Position numbers and translations under genes: made by a program
Shown: positions 6,474 to 12,017 of the stretch, in pieces
Position numbering within the stretch: position 1 is the stretch's first letter
Layout of the letters: every line of letters starts with the position of its first letter
Notes under the pieces: generated by a model
What the model was told of the DNA's origin: nothing
Databases searched by the model: none
The model's input: the letters and a program-made list of their open reading frames with translations, nothing else
Source: Hyphomicrobiales bacterium
GTDB lineage: Bacteria > Pseudomonadota > Alphaproteobacteria > Rhizobiales > Beijerinckiaceae
Length of the DNA stretch: 12,017 bases
Direction: 5' to 3'
NCBI GenBank assembly: GCA_015655535.1
Contig: JAATEW010000062.1
Coordinates: 1-12,017, forward strand

Positions 6474-6758
6474 ATGACCACGACTTCTCGCACCGTTGCA
6501 AAGCTCGGTTTAATCGTGGCGATCGTCACGTCCATTTCAGGCAGCGCATTCGCGCAGCAATATCCGGTTCAGCCTCGCGCCCAAGACTTCAGCGCGGTCT
6601 ATGGCGGATCGAGCACGTCCGATGGTTTCGCAGCCTACAACCGTGATCTCAACGGCATTCCCTGCGGCGTCGCGTGCAGCCCATCCGGCACGGCAGGACG
6701 TCTCGGCTTCGGCGCAAGCCCGGCCCATCCGGAAGGCCCGGGCAACTTCTCCGACTGA
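6474..6758 (+). CDS. Small secreted protein with a CxxxC pair, predicted ECF regulon member
   Basis: I do not recognise this 94-aa protein. It has a clear Sec signal: polar basic start, hydrophobic LGLIVAIVTSISGSAFA, and likely cleavage after residue 27 (AFA-QQ). The mature part of about 67 residues is rich in Gly, Ser, Ala and Pro, and contains two cysteines as PCGVAC (Cys64, Cys68) and a Pro/Gly-rich tail. The spacing could hold a disulfide or bind metal, but neither is shown. The start is well supported by TAGGAG seven bases upstream. The gene is a self-contained unit: the ECF-type promoter at 6381, a leader stem-loop, and a strong terminator at 6781. The promoter links it to the downstream sigma operon. 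Confidence 0.78.
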   Translation: MTTTSRTVAKLGLIVAIVTSISGSAFAQQYPVQPRAQDFSAVYGGSSTSDGFAAYNRDLNGIPCGVACSPSGTAGRLGFGASPAHPEGPGNFSD

Positions 6759-6780
6759 GTTTCGGAAAGCTCATGGCAAG

Positions 6781-6820
6781 AATGATCGGCCACAATGGCG
6801 TGGCCGATCATTGCGTTTTT
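6781..6820 (+). terminator. Strong intrinsic terminator after the small secreted peptide gene
   Basis: AATGATCGGCCAC (6781-6793) pairs perfectly with GTGGCCGATCATT (6800-6812) over 13 bp around the loop AATGGC. GCGTTTTT follows at once (6813-6820). It isolates the peptide gene from the next operon, which has its own promoter 48 bp further on. Confidence 0.9.
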
Positions 6821-6867
6821 GCTAATTTGGCCGCCGTCCAAAGCGTTTAAAAAAATTTAGCAATGCC

Positions 6868-6897
6868 GGGAATAACGGACAATCCGTCCGAGTCTCT
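6868..6897 (+). promoter_or_regulatory. Candidate autoregulatory ECF-sigma promoter of the sigma operon
   Basis: GGGAATAA (6868-6875), 14 nt, GAGTCTCT (6890-6897) repeats the element at 6381 with the same spacing. It stands about 63 bp before the first gene of the operon that encodes an ECF sigma factor, which is the usual arrangement for ECF autoregulation. Transcription would start near 6903. That this sigma factor reads the site is inferred. Confidence 0.75.
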
Positions 6898-6904
6898 CAT
6901 CCGA

Positions 6905-6944
6905 CCCGCACGAGCAGGGTCCGATATTCATCGGACCAAGCGGG
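6905..6944 (+). repeat. Stem-loop in the 5' leader of the sigma operon
   Basis: GGTCCGAT (6918-6925) and ATCGGACC (6930-6937) form a perfect 8-bp stem with loop ATTC. An outer stem CCCGC (6905-6909) with GCGGG (6940-6944) can enclose it. The structure starts right at the predicted 5' end and stops before the ribosome site, like the leader hairpin of the peptide gene. Confidence 0.55.
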
Positions 6945-6959
6945 CAAAGGCAGGATGGG

Positions 6960-7910
6960 ATGAACGAAGATGAAAAATTGAGCGGCCTCAATCGCCGTGG
7001 CGCACTCGAATGCATGTTATGGGCAGGCACGGGTGTCCTATGGACCATCGCAGGTGGGGTTCCGGCCTCGAAGCTGATCGGCAGCGCATTGGCCGCGCCG
7101 GAGGCAGCCGATAAGGGGTTCTCCTTCATCCAGATTTCAGACAGTCATATCGGCTTTTCGAAGCCCGCCAATCCCGATGCGCTCGGGACCTTGAAGGAAT
7201 CGATCGACAAGATCGCCGCCATGCCGGCAAAGCCGGCCTTTCTGATTCACACTGGCGATATCACGCATCTCTCCAAGCCGAAGGAATTCGACGACGCGGC
7301 GCAGGTGATCGGCGGCTTGAAGATCGATGGCCATTATGTGCCAGGCGAGCACGATTACATCGACGAGGATCGCGGCAAGGCCTATCTCGAACGCTATGGG
7401 AAAGACACCAAGGGCGCCGGATGGTATTCCTTCGATCAGGCCGGCGTGCATTTCGTCGGACTCGTCAATGTCGTCGATCTGAAGGCCGGCGGGCTTGGCA
7501 ATCTCGGCCCGGAGCAACTCGCCTGGCTCAAAGCCGATCTCGAATCCCGTTCGGCTTCGCAGCCGATCGTCGTCTTCTCGCATATTCCGCTATGGCTGGT
7601 TTATCCCGAATGGGGATGGGGCACGGAGGATGGCGCACAGGCGCTTGCGCTTCTGGCGCGTTTCGGTTCGGTCACCGTGCTCAACGGCCATATCCATCAG
7701 TTGATGCAAAAGATCGAGGGCAAGGTCACGTTCCATACCGCCCTATCGACGGCTTTTCCGCAGCCGGCACCCGGTACCGCGCCTTCGCCAGGGCCGAAAC
7801 TTGTGCCGGCTGGTGAATTACGAAGCCTGCTCGGCGTCTCGACCGTGGTCTATCGTCAAGGCACGGAGAAGCTTGCCGTCACCGATCATCCTTTGTCGGA
7901 GGCCGTGTGA
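6960..7910 (+). CDS. Exported calcineurin-like metallophosphoesterase
   Basis: This 316-aa protein begins with a Tat-like signal: LNRRGAL (residues 10-16), a hydrophobic stretch and ALAAPEAA near residue 45. The phosphoesterase metal-site motifs follow in order: DSH (Asp61, His63), TGD (Asp100), GEHD (129-132), SHIPLW (His208) and GHIH (243-246). Enzymes of this Icc/CpdA-like class hydrolyse phosphoesters with two metal ions; the substrate here is unknown. The third motif is normally GNHD/E, and the metal-binding Asn is Glu130 here. AGGA lies just before ATG 6960. It is the first gene of a five-gene operon and its stop overlaps the next ATG. The periplasmic location fits the exported products of the whole operon. 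Confidence 0.88.
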   Translation: MNEDEKLSGLNRRGALECMLWAGTGVLWTIAGGVPASKLIGSALAAPEAADKGFSFIQISDSHIGFSKPANPDALGTLKESIDKIAAMPAKPAFLIHTGDITHLSKPKEFDDAAQVIGGLKIDGHYVPGEHDYIDEDRGKAYLERYGKDTKGAGWYSFDQAGVHFVGLVNVVDLKAGGLGNLGPEQLAWLKADLESRSASQPIVVFSHIPLWLVYPEWGWGTEDGAQALALLARFGSVTVLNGHIHQLMQKIEGKVTFHTALSTAFPQPAPGTAPSPGPKLVPAGELRSLLGVSTVVYRQGTEKLAVTDHPLSEAV

Positions 7911-8269
7911 TGATGTCGAAGACCAGCGCGAAATCGCGCCGTCCTTTTTGGACGGCGTTGACTGTCGCCGCTCTGCTCGCATCTCCGCCTGCCCGCGCCG
8001 CGGAAGCCGATGCCGCAACGGAAAATATCGTCACGATCGACAATTTCGCCTTTACGCCGAATGCGCTCACAGTGAAAGCCGGAACGAAAGTCACATTCGT
8101 GAATCATGATGATATTCCGCATTCGATCGTCGCGAGCGACGGGCAATTCCACTCGAAAGCCCTCGACACGGATGATACATTCGTCTTTACTTTCGCGGCC
8201 TCTGGCAGCTTCGGCTATTTCTGCGGCCTGCATCCGCATATGACCGCCAAGATCGTCGTCGTGCCATGA
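7910..8269 (+). CDS. Amicyanin-like cupredoxin, copy 1
   Basis: This 119-aa periplasmic blue-copper protein has a basic start, a hydrophobic core and ASPPARA-AEA cleavage near residue 30. A cupredoxin fold follows, with FTPNALTVKAGTKVTFVN leading to the type 1 copper ligands His71 (IPHSI), Cys105, His108 and Met111 in YFCGLHPHM. The C-x2-H-x2-M spacing is that of amicyanin. Such proteins carry single electrons; the redox partner is unknown here. ATG 7910 overlaps the phosphoesterase stop (TGATG) and has GGAGG seven bases upstream. ATG 7913 and GTG 7907 are alternatives. A paralogue of equal length lies at 9698 on the other side of the sigma/anti-sigma pair. Confidence 0.9.
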   Translation: MMSKTSAKSRRPFWTALTVAALLASPPARAAEADAATENIVTIDNFAFTPNALTVKAGTKVTFVNHDDIPHSIVASDGQFHSKALDTDDTFVFTFAASGSFGYFCGLHPHMTAKIVVVP

Positions 8270-8317
8270 AGGCATGGCGATCTGGCCCATGGGGGACGAC
8301 GGCTCCGCGACTGCACC

Positions 8318-8863
8318 ATGCGAGGTCATGTGACGAGCACTCCGGCAGAACGGCTCTTCACCGAAGTGGTCTTGCCGCATCTCGACGATGCATTGACCCT
8401 GGCGCGATGGCTCACCGGCAATGCGACCGATGCCCAGGATGTCGTGCAAGAGGCCTGTTTGCGCGCCTTCAAGGCGTTCGAAGGGGGTCGTATAGAGAAT
8501 CCCCGTGCGTGGCTTTTGACCATTACGCGCAATGCCGCCTTCACCTGGCTCGCGCGCAATCGTCCGAAAAGCCTGGTCCTCACCGCCGACCCGGATATGG
8601 AGGAAACTGCGGGCAGCGCCGAAAGACCGGAAACGCCGGAGGAGGCCGTGACCGCGGCGGCGGACGCGGATAGGTTGGAAAAAGCAATGGCGGCTTTGCC
8701 GCAGGCCTATAGAGAAACAATCGTCATGCGTGAGATCAACGGTCTGGCCTATCGCGAGATTGCCGAGGTGACGGGCGTCCCCATCGGCACCGTGATGTCG
8801 CGCCTGGCTCGCGCCCGCAATCTGCTGATTGCTGCCCTCGCCGAGCCCAAGGATAGGCCATGA
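8318..8863 (+). CDS. ECF RNA polymerase sigma factor
   Basis: This 181-aa sigma-70 family ECF factor has region 2 at about residues 14-82 (LARWLTGNATDAQDVVQEAC and NPRAWLLTITRNAAF) and region 4 at about 119-173 (ALPQAYRETIVMREINGLAY, then the helix-turn-helix REIAEVTGVPIGTVMSRLARAR). There is no region 1 or 3 and no C-terminal extension. It directs polymerase to a small regulon, and the repeated element at 6381 and 6868 is the likely target. ATG 8318 is chosen; GTG 8330 in frame is possible, and neither has a strong ribosome site. Its stop overlaps the anti-sigma start (ATGA), the usual coupling for a sigma/anti-sigma pair. It lies 48 bp after the first cupredoxin gene. Confidence 0.93.
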   Translation: MRGHVTSTPAERLFTEVVLPHLDDALTLARWLTGNATDAQDVVQEACLRAFKAFEGGRIENPRAWLLTITRNAAFTWLARNRPKSLVLTADPDMEETAGSAERPETPEEAVTAAADADRLEKAMAALPQAYRETIVMREINGLAYREIAEVTGVPIGTVMSRLARARNLLIAALAEPKDRP

Positions 8864-9669
8864 CAGATGTCACGAGCGAGCCGCAACCTGCTCGCGACAG
8901 AACGCTGCTTTTGCAAGCCGCGCTCGACGGCGAGCTCGACGCCACGGCCATGCTGCTTTTCGAGAGGCAATTGGTGGAAGATCCGGCGCTCGCCGCCGAA
9001 TATCGCAGGCTCGGCGCTCTGCGGCAGGCGATCCATGACAAGCTGCCCAAGCTGCGGGCTTCGGAGGATTTTCGCAACCGCATGGAGGCGATCGCCACTC
9101 CGCCACCCCCTGTGGCCCAGCTGGCCAGAAAATGGTTCGGCGAATGGCAGCAAACGGCCATGGCCGCGTCTCTCGCGCTGGCGCTCGGCAGCGGCCTGAC
9201 CTTCCTCATGCTGCCGCGGCAAGGCCCCGACGTGACGCAGACCCTCATCGCCGGGCATGTGCGCGGCATGATCGCCGACCAGCCAACGGATGTCGCGAGT
9301 TCCGACCGCCACACCGTCAAACCCTGGTTCGCCACGCGGGTCACGCAAGCGCCGCAGGTGGTCGATCTCAGCGCCGCCGGCTTTGCGCTGGCCGGCGGCC
9401 GGGTCGATGTGATCGACGACAAGCCTGTCGCAACGCTCGTCTTCCGCCATCTCAAGCATGTGATCAGCGTGAGCGAATTGCCGGGCACCCCGGCGCATTG
9501 GGGATTGGTGGAAGGTCACCGCATGATCAAGGGCTATTCCACCTACACCTGGACCACGGGCGAGACGCCCGACAACAAGACGACGTATATCGCCGTCTCG
9601 GACATAGCGCCGGGCGAACTCGACGCTTTGGCCGCGGCCTTCCGCAAGGCGGTTGCAGCGGAGCATTGA
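8860..9669 (+). CDS. Transmembrane anti-sigma factor
   Basis: This 269-aa protein has the layout of RsiW/COG5662-type anti-sigma factors. It has a cytoplasmic N-terminal region with LLLQAALDGELDATAMLLFE (about 16-35), one membrane helix (about 99-118), and a periplasmic domain with SSDRHTVKPWFATRV (147-161), GFALAGGRVDVIDDKPVATL and HLKHVISV. The cytoplasmic part should hold the ECF sigma factor inactive until a periplasmic signal arrives. There is no cysteine anywhere, so the zinc HxxxCxxC motif of many anti-sigma factors is absent. The periplasmic half has several His residues (133, 151, 197, 200, 213, 220). ATG 8860 overlaps the sigma factor stop by four bases. The signal is unknown. Confidence 0.9.
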   Translation: MTDVTSEPQPARDRTLLLQAALDGELDATAMLLFERQLVEDPALAAEYRRLGALRQAIHDKLPKLRASEDFRNRMEAIATPPPPVAQLARKWFGEWQQTAMAASLALALGSGLTFLMLPRQGPDVTQTLIAGHVRGMIADQPTDVASSDRHTVKPWFATRVTQAPQVVDLSAAGFALAGGRVDVIDDKPVATLVFRHLKHVISVSELPGTPAHWGLVEGHRMIKGYSTYTWTTGETPDNKTTYIAVSDIAPGELDALAAAFRKAVAAEH

Positions 9670-9697
9670 CTTTGTCCGCTGGCCAGCGGTTTTGGGG

Positions 9698-10057
9698 ATG
9701 ATGATCCCGAAGACCACAGCAAAAAACCTCCGCGCTTTTTGGGGAGCCTGCCTCCTCATTACCGTGCTTTTTCCCTCGGCTGCGCGCGTCGAAACCGTCG
9801 AAAGCGCAACGGGGCAGGTTCAAATCCACAATTTGACCTTCACGCCGGGTGTACTCACGGTGAAAGCCGGAACCGAGGTCACCTTCACAAACCGTGACGG
9901 TATTCTGCATTCGGTCATCGCGCGAGACGGGCGGTTCGATTCAGGAGCCCTCGACACCGACGAGAGTTTCGCCTTCACTTTTGCGACGCCGGGGGAGTAC
10001 AGCTATTTCTGCGGGCTGCACTCGCATATGACCGCTAAGATCGTCGTCGTGCCGTGA
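9698..10057 (+). CDS. Amicyanin-like cupredoxin, copy 2
   Basis: This 119-aa protein aligns without gaps to the cupredoxin at 7910 from residue 41 to the end, with about 53 of 79 residues identical and the last nine residues the same. Copper ligands fall at the same positions: His71, Cys105, His108 and Met111 (YFCGLHSHM). The N-terminus carries a signal-like hydrophobic segment, WGACLLITVLFPSAARV, with a Cys at about residue 18 and a less obvious cleavage site, so it may be membrane-anchored. ATG 9698 or ATG 9701 follows a GGGG run. The frame extends back to 9653 within the anti-sigma gene, which I discount. It starts 28 bp after the anti-sigma stop and probably ends the operon. Confidence 0.88.
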   Translation: MMIPKTTAKNLRAFWGACLLITVLFPSAARVETVESATGQVQIHNLTFTPGVLTVKAGTEVTFTNRDGILHSVIARDGRFDSGALDTDESFAFTFATPGEYSYFCGLHSHMTAKIVVVP

Positions 10058-10068
10058 GGCCTGGATGA

Positions 10069-10104
10069 CCCCGCCCGCAACTTCCGCCAGCGGTGGCGGC
10101 GGGG
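10069..10104 (+). terminator. GC-rich hairpin after the sigma operon, possible terminator
   Basis: CCCCGCC (10069-10075) can pair with GGCGGGG (10098-10104), 11 bp after the last cupredoxin stop and before uvrB. No T-run follows, so it may be only a weak or factor-assisted terminator. Confidence 0.3.
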
Positions 10105-10146
10105 CCGTGACTTGGCCAAGAGCGCGATTGGCCCCATATTAGGGTC

Positions 10147-12017
10147 ATGCCGAAAGCCCCCAAAACACCCGTTAAATCCGCCCCCAAATCGCCCGCGAGC
10201 AAAACGCCACGCTCCAAGGCCTCGAAACCAGACGTAAAGCCGCTCGGCGAGCATCTTGCCGCCCTGCTCAACCCCGCCCTGAACGAGCGCCGCCCCGGCC
10301 TCGAAGAAGCGCCGCAATCTCCCTATGACGCCGGGCCCGTCTCGCGCATCGATGCGCAATTGGCCAAGGTTTTGGGCTACGAGGCCGGTCCCGACGCTCA
10401 GACCGCGCCGCAGCGCTCCGTGTCGCATCCGCCGGGCATGACTGGCGCCGCCGCCACGGTCGAATCCCTGAAGGATCTGCTCGAGCGCGGCGATCCGAAC
10501 CTGCGCGAGAAAAAGCCCTGGACGCCGCACCGGCCGGACCGCCCCGACAAAAGCGAGGGCGGCGTTCCGTTCAAGATCGTGTCGGAATATGAGCCCAAGG
10601 GCGACCAGCCCGCCGCCATCGACGAGCTTGTCTCCGGCATCAAGGCGCATGAGCGCGATCAGGTCCTGCTCGGCGTGACGGGCTCCGGCAAGACCTTCAC
10701 CATGGCGCAGGTGATCGCCCGCACTCAACGCCCCGCCCTGGTTCTGGCGCCGAACAAAACACTCGCCGCACAGCTCTACGGCGAGTTCAAAAGCTTCTTC
10801 CCGGATAACGCGGTCGAATATTTCGTTTCCTATTACGACTACTATCAGCCGGAAGCCTATGTGCCGCGCACCGACACCTACATTGAGAAAGAATCCTCGA
10901 TCAACGAGCAGATCGACCGGATGCGCCACGCCGCGACCCGCTCGCTGCTCGAACGCGACGACGTGATCATCGTCTCCTCGGTCTCCTGCATCTACGGTAT
11001 CGGTTCGGTCGAGACCTATACGGCGATGACCTTCACCGTGAAAGTCGGCGAGAAGATCGATCAGCGCCAGCTCATCGCAGACTTGGTCGCGCTTCAATAT
11101 AAGCGCTCGGCTGGCGATTTTTCCCGCGGCGTGTTCCGCGTGCGCGGCGATACGATCGAGTTGTTTCCGGCCCACTATGAGGACCGCGCCTGGCGTGTGT
11201 CCTTCTTCGGCGACGAGATCGAATCGATTGTGGAATTCGATCCGCTCACCGGCCGGAAGACGCAGGATCTCGAATTCATCAAGGTCTATGCGAATTCGCA
11301 CTATGTGACGCCGCGCCCGACACTTCTGCAATCGATCAAGGGCATTAAGCAGGAGCTGCGTCAGCGCCTCGACGAACTCAACAATGCGAACCGCCTGCTC
11401 GAAGCGCAGCGCCTCGAGCAGCGCACGATCTTCGATCTCGAAATGCTGGAGGCGACGGGCTCTTGCGCCGGCATCGAGAATTATTCGCGCTATCTAACCG
11501 GCCGCAAGCCGGGCGAGCCGCCGCCGACGCTTTTCGAATATCTGCCGGACAATGCCATCGTCTTCACCGACGAAAGCCACGTCACCGTGCCGCAGATCGG
11601 CGGCATGTATCGCGGCGACTTTCGGCGCAAGGCGACGCTCGCCGAATATGGCTTCCGCCTGCCTTCCTGCATGGACAATCGGCCGCTGCGTTTCGAGGAA
11701 TGGGACGCGATGCGGCCGCAAACAGTGCATGTCTCGGCGACGCCTGGCTCATGGGAAATGGAGCGCACCGGAGGCATTTTCGTCGAACCGGTGATCCGTC
11801 CGACCGGCCTCATCGATCCGCCAGTCGAGATACGGCCCGTCCGGACGCAGGTGGACGATGTGATGGACGAGATCAGACTCACCTCGCAGAACGGCTATCG
11901 AACACTCATCACCGTGCTGACCCAGCGCATGGCCAAGGATCTGACCGAATATTTGCACGAGCGTGGCGTCAGCATCCGCTCCAAGAATTCGGACATAGAC
12001 ACGATCGAGCGCATCGA
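10147..12017 (+). CDS. uvrB: Excinuclease ABC subunit UvrB (C-terminus beyond right edge)
   Basis: The first 623 codons are present. UvrB is the DNA-damage-verifying helicase-like subunit of nucleotide excision repair and acts with UvrA and UvrC. Seen here are FKIVSEYEPKGDQP (142-155), Walker A GVTGSGKT (176-183), the Tyr-rich beta-hairpin YYDYYQPEAYVP (229-240), GIENYSR and PGEPPPTLFEYLP, DESH (475-478), and VSATPGSWEMER. About 140 residues precede the conserved core. They are Lys/Pro/Ala-rich at first, with a further segment RIDAQLAKVLGYEAGP; such extensions are common in alphaproteobacterial UvrB. Near the edge the motif usually read as RY(M/L)HSDIDT is RSKNSDIDT (residues 611-619). ATG 10147 is the first plausible start, with AGGG very close upstream. 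Confidence 0.95.
   Translation, partial: MPKAPKTPVKSAPKSPASKTPRSKASKPDVKPLGEHLAALLNPALNERRPGLEEAPQSPYDAGPVSRIDAQLAKVLGYEAGPDAQTAPQRSVSHPPGMTGAAATVESLKDLLERGDPNLREKKPWTPHRPDRPDKSEGGVPFKIVSEYEPKGDQPAAIDELVSGIKAHERDQVLLGVTGSGKTFTMAQVIARTQRPALVLAPNKTLAAQLYGEFKSFFPDNAVEYFVSYYDYYQPEAYVPRTDTYIEKESSINEQIDRMRHAATRSLLERDDVIIVSSVSCIYGIGSVETYTAMTFTVKVGEKIDQRQLIADLVALQYKRSAGDFSRGVFRVRGDTIELFPAHYEDRAWRVSFFGDEIESIVEFDPLTGRKTQDLEFIKVYANSHYVTPRPTLLQSIKGIKQELRQRLDELNNANRLLEAQRLEQRTIFDLEMLEATGSCAGIENYSRYLTGRKPGEPPPTLFEYLPDNAIVFTDESHVTVPQIGGMYRGDFRRKATLAEYGFRLPSCMDNRPLRFEEWDAMRPQTVHVSATPGSWEMERTGGIFVEPVIRPTGLIDPPVEIRPVRTQVDDVMDEIRLTSQNGYRTLITVLTQRMAKDLTEYLHERGVSIRSKNSDIDTIERI

Noticed and set aside
10003..11331. 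442-aa open frame on the minus strand
   Set aside because: It lies antisense to clearly coding uvrB, is Arg/His/Gly-rich, and shows no family motif. It is a typical high-GC shadow.

Overview
The window looks chromosomal and alphaproteobacterial. The GC-rich code, the Tat-exported nitrate-binding protein, the NasST pair, the ECF sigma/anti-sigma operon and a uvrB with a long Lys/Pro-rich N-terminal extension all suggest a Hyphomicrobiales (Rhizobiales) member, possibly Beijerinckiaceae-like. The family assignment is inference from protein flavour and was not searched. I saw no mobile element, CRISPR array, tRNA or rRNA.

Region 1 (1-5104, minus strand) is a nitrate assimilation locus read from right to left: nasT (ANTAR antiterminator), nasS (cytoplasmic nitrate sensor, 4-nt overlap with nasT), a structured leader of about 130 nt, nrtA (Tat-exported nitrate-binding protein), nrtB (permease), a single-domain ATPase (nrtD/nasD type), and the first 41 codons of nirB (nitrite reductase large subunit), which runs off the left edge. 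The leader can be folded by eye into the classical ANTAR target. It has two hairpins, each with a six-base loop carrying A at position 1 and G at position 4. The second hairpin shares bases with the 5' arm of a strong intrinsic terminator just before nrtA. The expected logic is that nitrate relieves NasS inhibition of NasT, NasT stabilises the hairpins, the terminator cannot form, and nrtABD-nirB is transcribed.

Region 2 (5105-6365) holds a divergent intergenic region and two plus-strand genes for unrecognised membrane proteins: a 4-TM protein with a Pro/Ala-rich cytoplasmic head, and a 63-aa two-TM protein. A long inverted repeat that could be a terminator follows.

Region 3 (6366-10057, plus strand) is the most interesting part. 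A monocistronic unit encodes a 94-aa secreted peptide with a CxxxC pair. After it comes a compact operon: Tat-type metallophosphoesterase, amicyanin-like cupredoxin, ECF sigma factor, membrane anti-sigma factor, second cupredoxin. Two copies of the same bipartite promoter (GGGAATAA, 14 nt, GAGTCTCT) stand before the peptide gene and before the operon. This suggests an autoregulated envelope or redox/copper-related ECF regulon whose products are nearly all extracytoplasmic. Both transcripts would begin with a stable stem-loop.

Region 4 (10058-12017) has a short intergenic stretch and the first 623 codons of uvrB, truncated by the right edge. The usual Tyr-(Met/Leu)-His triplet before the SDIDT motif reads Ser-Lys-Asn here.
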